Shown one piece after another: positions 17,342-26,504 of a stretch of 64,000 nt of DNA. Positions within the stretch are counted from its first letter, which is position 1. Each line of letters begins with the position of its first letter. The notes under the pieces were generated by a model that was not told the origin of the DNA, did no database searches, and saw only the letters and a list, made by a program, of their open reading frames with translations. A program made the translations under genes and the position numbers. The stretch is from an uncultured Eubacteriales bacterium (GTDB lineage: Bacteria > Bacillota > Clostridia > Oscillospirales > CAG-382): the NCBI GenBank assembly GCA_934479825.1, contig CAKSOW010000008.1, positions 35,035 through 99,034 on the forward strand. Reading direction: 5' to 3'.

Positions 17342-18519
17342 AAAAACAGGCTTTGAAGTTTTTCCTCTTTTACTTTCTCTACAATACGGCGCTTGTGGTA
17401 TACAACAATTATGTCCCACTGTACTACCGCACGACTTGCGGTTTTTCGAAAACGCAGATCGGAACGATCGTGTCGGTCGGTCCTGTTGCAACTGTGTTCG
17501 GAATGTTCTTGTTCGGCCGTCTTGCCGACCATATGAAAAACCGGAATATCTTAATGGGAATTCTATTGTTTGTTTCAGGCGTTGTTACGGCATTGTATAC
17601 CTTAACGGTTTCCTTTACATTTTTCTTGGGACTGTTTTTTGCCTTTACGCTAATCAATTCTCCGGTTTTACAGTTAGCGGACACATCGGCGGTTATTTAT
17701 GCGACGGGAAACAGCCTTTCGTTCGGGCTTTTGCGGTTAGGCGGATCGATTGGGTATGCTTTCACTTCGCTTGTCTGCGGATACTTTGCAGCGCGCGGTG
17801 CACACAATCTGTTTGGCGTTGCGCTTGCGGCCTATGCCGCTGCGGGAATTGCCGCATTTCTGCTGCCGGCAGAAACGCAAAAAAACGTTTCTGCAAAAGA
17901 AAACGTACATGTGTCGTATAAGGCCTTGTTCCGAAAGGACATATTGTTATTGGCTGTGGTAAACTTCTTCGGATTTGTACCAATTTTCTTCTGGAACACT
18001 TTCTGCTTGGTTCATCTGACGGAAATCGGTTCGCCGAAATGGTTGATCGGCAGTACGATGTTTGCAGCATGTATATCTGAAATGGCTTTTTTATTGGCGG
18101 CCAAAAAGCTCGAAAAACGTTTTTCGGTTCCTGCCGCACTGGTTCTGTCGCTCGTAATCACCTGTGTGCGCTATACGCTGTATGGGCTTACAAACGATCC
18201 GTATATATATACGTTATTGAACCTCATGCAGAGCGGCTGTCATGTTGTGATATCGTATTTTTCGGCTTTGTATATCCGGCGTCATGTGCCGGATTCTCTG
18301 CAAGCCTCCGGCCAGACTCTGATCGGAATTGTCGATTATGGTGCGGCGAAATTCGTTGCCAATTTTTTCGGCGGCCGGTTAAATCGTGCGATCGGCTATG
18401 AGGGGTGCATGCTGTTGGTCGGAATTATGGCCGGTGCGGCGGCATTAACCGTAGGAGCCGTTGCGGCTTTTGCCAAAAGCAACAAAAAGGACATGCCTTT
18501 CTTTTTCGGAGAGGCATAA
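17338..18519 (+). CDS. MFS sugar/oligosaccharide transporter
   Basis: This 393-residue major facilitator protein has about 12 hydrophobic segments. FGRLADHMKNRN between the second and third helices is the MFS motif A (G-x-L-A-D-x-x-x-x-R). It resembles the LacY/NupG-like MFS_1 group. The start is a GTG at 17338 that overlaps the hydrolase stop (GTGA), with AAAGAAGGG upstream; the longer frame to 17251 runs inside the hydrolase gene. The context (AraC, hydrolase) suggests uptake of the glycoside degraded by the partner. The stop is followed after 8 bases by the inverted non-coding element. Confidence 0.88.
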   Translation: MKKQALKFFLFYFLYNTALVVYNNYVPLYYRTTCGFSKTQIGTIVSVGPVATVFGMFLFGRLADHMKNRNILMGILLFVSGVVTALYTLTVSFTFFLGLFFAFTLINSPVLQLADTSAVIYATGNSLSFGLLRLGGSIGYAFTSLVCGYFAARGAHNLFGVALAAYAAAGIAAFLLPAETQKNVSAKENVHVSYKALFRKDILLLAVVNFFGFVPIFFWNTFCLVHLTEIGSPKWLIGSTMFAACISEMAFLLAAKKLEKRFSVPAALVLSLVITCVRYTLYGLTNDPYIYTLLNLMQSGCHVVISYFSALYIRRHVPDSLQASGQTLIGIVDYGAAKFVANFFGGRLNRAIGYEGCMLLVGIMAGAAALTVGAVAAFAKSNKKDMPFFFGEA

Positions 18520-18527
18520 AAGAGGTG

Positions 18528-19579
18528 CTTAGGGAAATTTTCTTTTTTTGAAAATTTCCCTAAGGGGACGTTTTTTCTGTTACTTTTCGCTTCTGCGAAA
18601 AGTAACCAAAAGCAGACGGGACTCCGTCCTGCGACCTCGGTTCAAAACCCGTGCGACGGGATTTCAGATGAAATTTGAAACATTCAGCGTATTAAGATTT
18701 TTTGCAAAAGTTTGTTAGTGCCGCAAATACGCACGGCCATGTTTTGAACCGGTGCGAAACGGAAGTGTAGTACAAACGCAAAATCCGGTTTTGCAAAAAA
18801 TCGAAGTTGCGGTGCGTGCTTGACGCCGCAAGTGATTGTTTGAAAGGAAAGTTGCACATTATATGGGTGCGGTGGAAAGGGAAAATTGGTGTGGGTTAAG
18901 TAGAAAATTTGGAGTAAAAATAGGGCTTGGCGTAACACAAAAGGGGGGACGGATAATAACTCGGAGCAACACCACGGCCTGTTTGTGTGCAGAAAATCGG
19001 AGCCTTTGCACTCTCTCACAAAGCTTTCCTTTTGTCTCAAAGATAGCTTTCTGCTCTTTTAAAACCCACCTTCTACCAAACTTTTTCTTTTTATGAAACA
19101 CATAACCTACTGTCCGCTCAAATCGAACTCCGCCTTTTTATAAACACCCCCAAATCCTTACGCAGTAAAATAACCCCTTCGCACCGGTTCAAAATACTCC
19201 GAGCTGTATGGCACAAAGCGGCAATTTTTCATAAAATTTCTTGATAGGCACAAAGCTTGCAACTTAATCCAAAAATCCACCGCTCGGAATTTTGAACCGA
19301 GGTCGCAGGACGAAGTCCCGCGTGCTTTTTGGTTACTTTTTGCACGCCGCAAAAAGTAACAGAAAAAACGTCCCCTTTTGCTTGCTTTTCGCAGAGACGA
19401 AAAGCAAGCTCTTTTCAGGCTTTTCGGAAAAAACAAAACCGCCCGGTGGTTTGAATATCCAAACCGCCGGGCGTTAAATTTAAATTCTTTTGCCCCCTTT
19501 TCTTAAAAGAAAAGGGACGAGGTCGCAAGGGCGCAGCCCTTGCATTTTTTTGCGCGGCTTTTCTTGGGAGAAAAGCCGC
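18528..19579 (-). repeat. Non-coding repeat element, copy R (inverted relative to 12813-13911)
   Basis: About 1.05 kb without a credible gene fills the whole gap between the convergent MFS and spoIIIAH genes. Read on the minus strand it follows copy L module by module: the outer hairpins (19441-19542), a core of about 812 bp (18564-19375) with terminal inverted repeats starting GGGGACG, the same interior landmarks in the same order, and a 15-pair CTTAGGGAAATTTTC hairpin with a seven-T loop (18528-18564). The outer TIR of this copy (19290-19375) and that of copy L differ at about two of 85 bases by eye. The inner halves are much more diverged. A further hairpin, GCGGCTTTT/AAAAGCCGC (19554-19579), ends it 16 bases from the spoIIIAH stop. 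Confidence 0.85.
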
Positions 19580-19594
19580 TATTTGTATAAAAAC

Positions 19595-20176
19595 TCAGTT
19601 TTTCTCGACAATTTTGATGTTTTCCGCCGTAAAGCCGGTTTCTTCCATTACGATCTCCGTGATCTGCGCCACTTCTGCACTTAAAAGTCCCGGCGTCTTG
19701 ACAATGACGTTGATGTTGTCGCCGGTCATAACGGCAAGACAATCCTCAAAGCCCTTTGCCTTGATCATTTCTTCAACAAGCGCTTCCGTCTCAATTTCAG
19801 AAGCAATGCTTATCATCCGATCAAGCGCTTTGTCCTTGACATCCGGCATGGTTTCGGCACTGTCAATTACCACTTGCAGTGTTTCGAGAGCCTCTTCACG
19901 TGAGCGCTCACGGTTTAATTCAGCCGAAACAAAATAACTGTCAGCGGAAACACTTTCTGCCTTTCCGATATTGTCCACAAGCTTGGCTTCTCCTAAGATC
20001 TTGGCGCTGTCGGAACTTGGCTCAGAGGTGTACAGATAAGAGCCTGCACCGACATTTTTGTCTTTATCTGCATTGATAATAAAATCTGAATACACCGATA
20101 CGCCGATAATGAATAAACAACAGCAGACAATAATGGATTTTTTGTGCTTTACGATAAAGGAAATAACTTTTTTCAT
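19595..20176 (-). CDS. spoIIIAH: Stage III sporulation protein AH
   Basis: SpoIIIAH is the mother-cell membrane protein that binds forespore SpoIIQ across the intermembrane space in the engulfment channel. The 193-residue protein has a single N-terminal membrane segment (about residues 14-32, IIVCCCLFIIGVSVYSDFII), a linker, and a C-terminal ring-building domain with SREEALETLQVVIDSAETM, then DNINVIVKTPGLLSAEVAQI. It is the last gene of the spoIIIA operon and overlaps spoIIIAG by four bases. Confidence 0.9.
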   Translation of the reverse strand: MKKVISFIVKHKKSIIVCCCLFIIGVSVYSDFIINADKDKNVGAGSYLYTSEPSSDSAKILGEAKLVDNIGKAESVSADSYFVSAELNRERSREEALETLQVVIDSAETMPDVKDKALDRMISIASEIETEALVEEMIKAKGFEDCLAVMTGDNINVIVKTPGLLSAEVAQITEIVMEETGFTAENIKIVEKN

Positions 20177-20694
20177 GATACGCGAGAACCTCCGGTTACA
20201 TAAATTTTATTCTGGGAAATACCGAGCGAAACGCTGACAGCCTGTAAAATCTCCGCCTTGACGGACGGCACTGCGCCGCCTTCACATACGATCCAAACGC
20301 CGCAAAGCTTCGGACATAGCTCCTTTACGACGACCGGCGTTTCACCCCGTTCGCGGTCGGTCGTGTAGGCAAGCCGCTTTTCGGTCGTTTTGGAATTTTT
20401 CGTTTCATCACCGCTTTCATCTAAGGTCGCATTGCTTGCATAAACCGTTTCATAGGAGGTCTCCGCCGTTATGAAAACGTGCGCTTTCCCGGCTCCGTCC
20501 ACCGCCTCCACAGTCTTTTTTAAACGTTCTTCCAAGCCGGAAAGATAGCTTTCAAGGCTTGTGTCAGCCGCTTTTTCCGGCCGGTCTGACAGAATCCCGG
20601 CAAGAACAATCAATGCTATGCCGGCGAAAACGGCCGTAAACAGGAGAATGTTTTTCTTTCGGTCAGGCGATGCGGAAAAAACGGTTTTGTTCAT
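20173..20694 (-). CDS. spoIIIAG: Stage III sporulation protein AG
   Basis: SpoIIIAG forms a large secretin-like ring in the feeding channel between mother cell and forespore. The protein has one N-terminal transmembrane helix (ILLFTAVFAGIALIVLAGIL) and a C-terminal ring domain. The frame runs back to 20769, but two ATGs lie near a GAAAGAGGA site. The one at 20694 has correct 9-base spacing and is preferred over 20703, giving 173 residues. It overlaps spoIIIAH by four bases. Confidence 0.87.
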   Translation of the reverse strand: MNKTVFSASPDRKKNILLFTAVFAGIALIVLAGILSDRPEKAADTSLESYLSGLEERLKKTVEAVDGAGKAHVFITAETSYETVYASNATLDESGDETKNSKTTEKRLAYTTDRERGETPVVVKELCPKLCGVWIVCEGGAVPSVKAEILQAVSVSLGISQNKIYVTGGSRVS

Positions 20695-20740
20695 GCTTTT
20701 CATTCCTCTTTCTTGATGTTGGGGGATACTTTCGGTTTTT

Positions 20741-21244
20741 TTATGACGACGAACCGAATAACATCCCATTTACATAACTCTGTGCGGTGTTTCGCAGTTC
20801 CTCCGGCGTTTCTTCGCCAAAAGAAAGCGAAACGGACGATAGTATGACCTCTGTGCCGCTGTTTTTCTTATTTACAGTCAAGTCTATGCGTACCGCGTCC
20901 GGATTTATGCCGTATTTGTCCGAAACGGCATTTTTTATTTGCGTTTCCAATTCCGCTTTTGTTTTTTCGAGTAACAGTGAAAAATTCTCTGTGCCGGACG
21001 TCACTTGTTCTTCCGAAACCTCCGGAAGTGTGAAAAATGTGCTTATATCGAAATTCCCTTTGCCGGTTATATTGCCGAAAAACGAGAAAACCGACACGCA
21101 TACACATAACGCACAGACCGTCTTAATGGCCGCCGAGAGACCTTTGCCGGACGAACTCTGCGTATTTTCGCTTAAAACTTCGCAGAGAAGCGCCGCCGCG
21201 CACACAAAAAATAACCGACAGAAAAAACTGTGAAAGTCAAGCAT
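20741..21244 (-). CDS. spoIIIAF: Stage III sporulation protein AF
   Basis: This 167-residue membrane protein is encoded between spoIIIAE and spoIIIAG. It has two N-terminal hydrophobic segments (FCRLFFVCAAALLCEVL and AAIKTVCALCVCVSVFSFF) and a soluble C-terminal domain whose fold resembles other ring-forming proteins of this complex. The frame is open for another 110 codons upstream inside spoIIIAE, but GGAG at the right distance marks the ATG at 21244. Sequence conservation is weak in this family, so the call relies mainly on position and topology. Confidence 0.85.
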   Translation of the reverse strand: MLDFHSFFCRLFFVCAAALLCEVLSENTQSSSGKGLSAAIKTVCALCVCVSVFSFFGNITGKGNFDISTFFTLPEVSEEQVTSGTENFSLLLEKTKAELETQIKNAVSDKYGINPDAVRIDLTVNKKNSGTEVILSSVSLSFGEETPEELRNTAQSYVNGMLFGSSS

Positions 21245-21282
21245 GTTTTGCTGCTCCGTTCTTTTGTAAATCTGAAAGCCGT

Positions 21283-22410
21283 TTAAACGCTTAATGCCGT
21301 TTCCGTGCAGGCGGCAAACAAAATGATGCCGCTGACCGATGCAAAAAGACAGATGGCAATGAGAATGTTGAGCGAACTGCCCACGCTCTCCAAAAAGCCG
21401 GTAAAGGGGCGCGTTCCCATGAGCTTGGAGCAGAACAGCGCGAAAAGTACGGAAAACTTTACGGCAAGAACTGTGCAAAGCGTCGGAATGACCAAATACA
21501 GAAGATAGGCGATCCCTAACGCGCCGAACGTCCCTTTTATCACATTCGCCGCACCGAGTACCGTCCGGAAACATTCGCTTAACATGTTTCCGGCAATCGG
21601 CACTAACCGCGCCGCTGTAAAGCGGATTCCGCGAACAGCCGCATTATCCGCACCGGCCGCCGTCCTGACAGCCGCCGCATGAATGCCGCCGAATACCGCA
21701 AAAAGCACGCCGAGCCCCCATGTGCAGAAGTTGCGGATGAAGTTTATCACCCCCGAAAGATCCAGCGTTTTGGAAAGCGTTGACAGCACGCCGAACGCAA
21801 GCACGATTTTAACGCATGGCAGAACCACACTGTGAGAGAGAATCTGCATGAGCCCGACCACAAACGCCGAAGAAGAGGCGGATACGGCCGCCGCGCTCAC
21901 TTCGCCGCACGAGGACAGGAGCAAACTGGCCGAAGCGTTGGCCGCCGTCATAAACGACACATATTTTTCCAAAAAAGCGTCTGTTTGCTCAATAACCGGT
22001 TTCACCGCACCGAATACGATTGAAATGACTCCCAACAGACATGCAAGTTCCAAAAGCCGTGTACCGCTCCCAAGGTTTTCGGAAAAGATTCCGATGACGG
22101 AGGAGAGAAGAATGACGGCAAGCAAGAGGGGAAAGACGGCAAAACTGTTTTTTAAAGCTTCTCCCAGCCGGTCGATTCCGAAATTCCAGATACTTTCAGG
22201 GGAAAGCGCGTCGGCGGCCTGTTGACCGAGATTCTGTACATCGTCAGGCGAAAGTTGGCCGGATTCTTCGGAAAGAGAGAACATCCGGTCAAGAAGTGTG
22301 CTTTCTTTGTCCCCCATGTCGTTTTCTTCGGCGAACACGCCAAGCGAAAACATAAGAATTGCAAAAAGCAGAAACACCGTTTTACGCAATACATGCGCTT
22401 TGCGCCGCAT
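21283..22410 (-). CDS. spoIIIAE: Stage III sporulation protein AE
   Basis: This 375-residue polytopic membrane protein carries an N-terminal signal sequence (TVFLLFAILMFSLGVFAEE) and about seven further hydrophobic segments. Family-like stretches include FAVFPLLLAVILLSSVIGIF and CTWGLGVLFAVFGGIHAAAV. It is proposed to be the permease-like core of the SpoIIIA-SpoIIQ channel. It lies 36 bases after spoIIIAD and is followed by spoIIIAF. Confidence 0.92.
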   Translation of the reverse strand: MRRKAHVLRKTVFLLFAILMFSLGVFAEENDMGDKESTLLDRMFSLSEESGQLSPDDVQNLGQQAADALSPESIWNFGIDRLGEALKNSFAVFPLLLAVILLSSVIGIFSENLGSGTRLLELACLLGVISIVFGAVKPVIEQTDAFLEKYVSFMTAANASASLLLSSCGEVSAAAVSASSSAFVVGLMQILSHSVVLPCVKIVLAFGVLSTLSKTLDLSGVINFIRNFCTWGLGVLFAVFGGIHAAAVRTAAGADNAAVRGIRFTAARLVPIAGNMLSECFRTVLGAANVIKGTFGALGIAYLLYLVIPTLCTVLAVKFSVLFALFCSKLMGTRPFTGFLESVGSSLNILIAICLFASVSGIILFAACTETALSV

Positions 22411-22446
22411 AGCCGCACCGTCCTTTCTTTGAATATCCTTGTATGT

Positions 22447-22827
22447 TTACTCCAATAAGGCAAGCGTTTGTCCGAACACATCCTTTAAAAGCGGCAGACA
22501 TAGCGCAAGGATCACACTTTTTCCGCACAGTTCTGTTTTGGAGGCAAGCGCCGTTTCACCGCAATCGCGGCACACATCAGCCGCAAGAGTGGTGACTAAC
22601 GCTATGCCGGAGGCTTTGAATAACAGCGTAAACAGCCCAGAATCCGCATTTGTGTCAAACGTGCGTAAGTATTCAATCACCGGCGTTAAAATGCCCATGG
22701 CGCACACAGTAAACCCAAGACACAGGAACAGTGAGACAAACGATGCATATTCTTCTTTCATGCGGCGAAGCACAAGAATTAATACTAGTCCCAGTACGGC
22801 AAAGCCGAAGATTCGGTATAAACTCAT
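22447..22827 (-). CDS. spoIIIAD: Stage III sporulation protein AD
   Basis: This small membrane protein (126 residues) has four hydrophobic segments. The N-terminal pair (LYRIFGFAVLGLVLILVLRR) resembles spoIIIAC, to which it is related. GIALVTTLAADVCRDCGETALASKTELCGK is the conserved cytosolic-loop region of the family. It starts two bases after the spoIIIAC stop. Confidence 0.9.
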   Translation of the reverse strand: MSLYRIFGFAVLGLVLILVLRRMKEEYASFVSLFLCLGFTVCAMGILTPVIEYLRTFDTNADSGLFTLLFKASGIALVTTLAADVCRDCGETALASKTELCGKSVILALCLPLLKDVFGQTLALLE

Positions 22828-22829
22828 GG

Positions 22830-23024
22830 CTATAACCCGAAAATGTTGCGTACCGATGTGAATAACCGGTCGATCTCGCTTACAAGCATCAGCAATACGA
22901 CAATGATTCCCGCAATCGTTACAAAAACCGACTGTTCGTCCCGGCCGGATTTTGAAAGAATGTTTCCGGCCACCGAAACCAAAATTCCCACGCCGGCAAT
23001 ACGTAAAATGAGTGTTACATCCAT
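22830..23024 (-). CDS. spoIIIAC: Stage III sporulation protein AC
   Basis: This protein has 64 residues and two transmembrane helices, the normal size for SpoIIIAC. RIAGVGILVSVAGNILSKSGRDEQ is the conserved first helix plus loop (given as 24 residues at positions 8-31, key residues Gly and the SGR turn). A clear AGGAGAT ribosome site precedes the ATG. The gene lies between spoIIIAB and spoIIIAD and acts in the same mother-cell membrane complex. Confidence 0.92.
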   Translation of the reverse strand: MDVTLILRIAGVGILVSVAGNILSKSGRDEQSVFVTIAGIIVVLLMLVSEIDRLFTSVRNIFGL

Positions 23025-23072
23025 TGCTTTATCTCCTGTTTTTCTTTTTTGTGTTTTCCTTTGAAAGATGGT

Positions 23073-23561
23073 TTACAGCAAGATGAGAGCGGCGAAAAGC
23101 CCGCATAAAATGCCGAGCTTTCGATAGAGAACGCACTTGGACGTATCTTCGGCCGCATACGTTTGTTCCAAGGCGGAAAGATTTGTTTTAAAACGGGTGA
23201 CAAGCTCGCTTTCCGTTTTCCTAAATCCGCTTTTTCCGAGCGAAGCGGCAAAGGAAAAATAGGTTTCAGCACATTCTTTCGGCAAGTCTCCGGCAATAAG
23301 CGTGAGCGCCTCGGACAGCGCGTCCGGCGTACCGCTTTTCAGCGCCTTGCAGAAACCGCGCTTTTCCAATATGTCCCCATGGAATCCGGCATAGATATCG
23401 GCAAGCGGAAGCGCGCCGTTGTCTATGCCGTTCTGAATGCGTTCCAAAAGTCCGAGCAGTTCGCCGCGCATTCGGGCGTTTCCGGCACGCACAGCGGCAA
23501 GATGCGCTCCATACAGCGATATCGCGCCTGAAATAAGTAAAATTCCGATGTATTTTAGCAT
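23073..23561 (-). CDS. spoIIIAB: Stage III sporulation protein AB
   Basis: This 162-residue protein has an N-terminal membrane segment (LKYIGILLISGAISLYGAHLA), a helical cytosolic domain and a C-terminal hydrophobic segment. SpoIIIAB has the fold of GspF-type platform proteins and is expected to pair with the SpoIIIAA ATPase. It overlaps spoIIIAA by 7 bases, consistent with coupled translation. Confidence 0.9.
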   Translation of the reverse strand: MLKYIGILLISGAISLYGAHLAAVRAGNARMRGELLGLLERIQNGIDNGALPLADIYAGFHGDILEKRGFCKALKSGTPDALSEALTLIAGDLPKECAETYFSFAASLGKSGFRKTESELVTRFKTNLSALEQTYAAEDTSKCVLYRKLGILCGLFAALILL

Positions 23562-24517
23562 AGCAGTTCTTCGGCTTTGCCGTTCGTATATTCGTACAGT
23601 GTTCCCGAAACTTTGCCCGATCGGCGCGATAAAACATAAAAGAACCGGAAAACGCCCTCGTCGCAGAGCTTTTTGACGGCCGCATGCTTTAAGGCGTCGT
23701 CTGCCTGCGCACCGTGCATGGATGCAATAAAGACGATTCCGCCGAAATGCGCGTCGCTTATCATGGCTGCATCGTGCGCTGAGCCGATCTCATCGCAGAG
23801 AATCACCTCCGGGGAAAGGACGCGCGCCGCACATTCTAATCCCTCCGACTTGGAAATACCGGAAAGGACATCGACCGCACATCCGGAAAAGTATTCCGGC
23901 AGATAGATCTCGTCGCGTTCGTCTAAAATACAGACGCGCCAGAAACGGCCGGTGTTTACGCTTTTTGTGCGGATATCTCTCGAAAGGCCGATGGCAAGGT
24001 CGCGTAACAGCGTTGTTTTTCCGACACCCGGCGGCGAAATGACCAAAATTCCGCCGCCGTCGGTGAAACCGTCCCGGGCGATACGGTTGACAAGCGGCGC
24101 TGCACAGCCGCTGATATGCCGCGGAAACCGCAGGTTGACCCCAGTGATTTCCGAAAAGCCCGCCATTTCACCGCCATGTGTCAGAACCCTTCCGAAAAGA
24201 CCTGCGCGAATGCCGAAACGTGTGATATAGCCTCGCTTTACGGTCTCTTCGTAGGCGTATACCGATCCGCCGCATAACCGGTACAGGAATTCATCCAGAT
24301 CGTCCTTGCTCACACGCACACACCTTGCCGGGTCCGCGCTTATTCCGGTGTCGGAAAGATACCGGTTTTCTCCGTCCACGGTAACGGTTGTGATATTGTC
24401 GGCACGGAGCCGCAATTCCGTGATTCTTTCAAGCGTCGGCTGCGGCAGACGGTTGAGTGACGAGCGTACCGGACCGGGAAGAAAGGTTAAAATCCGATAT
24501 AGGCTTAAATCGTTCAT
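23555..24517 (-). CDS. spoIIIAA: Stage III sporulation protein AA (secretion-type ATPase)
   Basis: SpoIIIAA is the type II/IV secretion-like ATPase of the mother cell-forespore channel. The 320-residue protein has an intact Walker A, SPPGVGKTTLLRDLA (near residue 155), a CILDERDEIY Walker B-like strand, and LSPEVILCDEIGS (Asp-Glu box). The start is supported by AAAGGAG about 10 bases upstream. It is the first gene of an eight-gene operon; 65 bases separate it from the SpoIID-like gene upstream on the same strand. A sigma-E promoter is expected from biology, but I could not recognise one with confidence. Confidence 0.93.
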   Translation of the reverse strand: MNDLSLYRILTFLPGPVRSSLNRLPQPTLERITELRLRADNITTVTVDGENRYLSDTGISADPARCVRVSKDDLDEFLYRLCGGSVYAYEETVKRGYITRFGIRAGLFGRVLTHGGEMAGFSEITGVNLRFPRHISGCAAPLVNRIARDGFTDGGGILVISPPGVGKTTLLRDLAIGLSRDIRTKSVNTGRFWRVCILDERDEIYLPEYFSGCAVDVLSGISKSEGLECAARVLSPEVILCDEIGSAHDAAMISDAHFGGIVFIASMHGAQADDALKHAAVKKLCDEGVFRFFYVLSRRSGKVSGTLYEYTNGKAEELLC

Positions 24518-24582
24518 ATAAATAACTCCTTTTTCTTTTTAAATCTTTGTTTTTTCAGGTATATTTCTGTTAAACCGTTTTT

Positions 24583-26415
24583 CTATAACGCGCTTCGCTC
24601 CAAGAAGTTGTATACCGCCACAATCTGTTCCCATGTGCGGATATCGATGACACCTGTCACCGGCAGATAGAAACGGCGTTGGAAAGCGCGCACAGCCTCT
24701 TCGGTGGCGGCGCCGTATATGCCGTCTGCGTCCAAAGCCGGAATTTCGGGATAGGATTCCGAAATGCGCGTCAGATATTCCTGCATAAGACGTACATCTT
24801 CACCGCGCGAACCGCGCCGCAGAGCATTTCCCGGAAAACTCTGTTCGCCCAGCTCCGGCGTTACGACAACAAGAATATTTTCGTATATTTCGTACAGTTT
24901 CTGCCAGACAGCGGCGTCTGTTTCTCCGGTTTCGGGAAGTCCGAACTGCGCCTGAAAGCGCACCAACGACTGTTCCGTGCCCTCGCCGAATATTCCGTCA
25001 AGAGCAGGAGAGGGGATTCCCTCATAGAATAAGCCGATATAGCCGAGTAAGAATTGAAGCCTTGCCACATCTCTTCCGGTGTCACCGCGTTTAAGAACGA
25101 CCGTCGGCGGCGTTTCGGGAAGTGTGCCGGCCTCACCGGCTCCGCCAAGCTCCGCAAGTTTCAGAATCGAGGCATAGACATACGAAATTTTATACCAGGT
25201 TGCTTTTCCGACAATACCGTCCACCGTCAATCCGAAAATTTCCTGAAAAACGCGGACTGCCGAATCGAGCGCCGAATCAAATACCCGGTATACCGGATTG
25301 ATGCGCGGAATTAACGGATAGTTGGCGGCAATGCGGTACAGCTGACGCCGGATGTATTCCACGTCCGAGCCTTGCGAACCGAATGACAGCGGTGAACCGG
25401 GATAGGAACGGGGAAAATCCGAAATGACATCCGTCGAGGCAAGTTCAATATCCTCGCCGTAGTAGTAGCGTAAGATATTCAAGGCCGAATAGCCTTGTGC
25501 CCCTAAGTTCTCCGACCCCCATTGGGACATGCCCGAACAGGTCGCACGTCTGCCGTCGCAGTACGAGGCGAATAAGGGACTTATATATTCGCTCCGGCGG
25601 ATATAGACGTTGAACAGTTCGTCAACCAGTTTGCTGATATTGTCGAAAATGTTTCGTCCGGGTACATAGGATTGGTCGAACTGGGTGGAATTGGTGATAT
25701 CGAAATTGTATCCTTGGCTGGGATACCATTCCGTGTAGATACGGTTGAGCGTCAGGGAAATGATAGCAAGAATGTTGGCGCGGAGAGCCTCCTCCGACCA
25801 GGTCGGGTAGATTTCCGAAGACGCCACATTTTTTATGTAATCGGGAAAGGAAACATACACGTTTTCCGCATTAGACGAAGGAACGCCGAGATGCACCGCC
25901 ACGGTTTCGGGAATAACGACCTCGCGCGCAACAAGCGGTTCGGCCGTGTTTCCGGGGTAGAGTTTGGGGCGCTCCGAACCCACAAGCAGTTCGTTCGGCG
26001 GAATTTCGTAAACAATGACGCCGCCTGTTGTGCCCTCATACCCTTTGGAAAGCGGCGTTAGTAAGATCGGAACGACGCTCATTTTCCCGGCAAATACCGG
26101 CGCATGCAGTACGCGTACCGGAAAAAAACCCGGGACGTTCGCATATACATCGACCACCGAATACGGAAACGCCGGATTGTATTCATTTAAGGAAATAGCG
26201 GGATCGGGTGCTTCCACCGTTACCGATTGCGTAGCGCCGGAAGCGTCGGTGAGAAGCCGGTAGTTGTAGCGTGCGGCATCGACCGGAAAATCGGAAATAA
26301 AACCGTTGTTTCCGTCCGATGTGATTCCTGTCGTTTTTACATAAACGTTCCGATCGCCGAGCGGCAGCGCGCCGTCCGCAAGCTGTAAACTCACGCGAAG
26401 ATAGCCTTGATACAA
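24583..26415 (-). CDS. SpoIID/LytB-type protein with three peptidoglycan-binding repeats
   Basis: The protein has about 611 residues. After an N-terminal beta-rich region comes a SpoIID-like segment: WSEEALRANILAII (aligned with the EALKAQAVAAR helix of SpoIID lytic transglycosylases), then RRATCSGMSQWGSENLGAQG and LNILRYYYGEDIEL. Three PG_binding_1 repeats follow, with starts near LSFGSQGSDVEYIRRQLYRI, LKRGDTGRDVARLQFLLGYI and LRRGSRGEDVRLMQEYLTRI. There is no signal peptide. The frame reaches an ATG at 26451, but GAGGTG sits 6 bases before a TTG at 26415, giving a protein starting LYQGYLRV, which fits the family better. It is likely a mother-cell spore-cortex or engulfment factor given its neighbours. 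Confidence 0.75.
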   Translation of the reverse strand: MYQGYLRVSLQLADGALPLGDRNVYVKTTGITSDGNNGFISDFPVDAARYNYRLLTDASGATQSVTVEAPDPAISLNEYNPAFPYSVVDVYANVPGFFPVRVLHAPVFAGKMSVVPILLTPLSKGYEGTTGGVIVYEIPPNELLVGSERPKLYPGNTAEPLVAREVVIPETVAVHLGVPSSNAENVYVSFPDYIKNVASSEIYPTWSEEALRANILAIISLTLNRIYTEWYPSQGYNFDITNSTQFDQSYVPGRNIFDNISKLVDELFNVYIRRSEYISPLFASYCDGRRATCSGMSQWGSENLGAQGYSALNILRYYYGEDIELASTDVISDFPRSYPGSPLSFGSQGSDVEYIRRQLYRIAANYPLIPRINPVYRVFDSALDSAVRVFQEIFGLTVDGIVGKATWYKISYVYASILKLAELGGAGEAGTLPETPPTVVLKRGDTGRDVARLQFLLGYIGLFYEGIPSPALDGIFGEGTEQSLVRFQAQFGLPETGETDAAVWQKLYEIYENILVVVTPELGEQSFPGNALRRGSRGEDVRLMQEYLTRISESYPEIPALDADGIYGAATEEAVRAFQRRFYLPVTGVIDIRTWEQIVAVYNFLERSAL

Positions 26416-26504
26416 AAAAGAACACCTCGTTTCGTTGTCTTGGTTAATCATATTCGGATACTCGTCCCGATATGACAGAGTTTTTCATGAGTGTGCGCTA
26501 AAAA

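Noticed and set aside
12813..19579. Insertion sequence or prophage
   Set aside because: No transposase, integrase or phage gene is present; only non-coding inverted elements bracket the cassette.
20741..21574. Long N-terminal extension of spoIIIAF
   Set aside because: The extra 110 codons overlap spoIIIAE and are not protein-like; a GGAG site marks the start at 21244.
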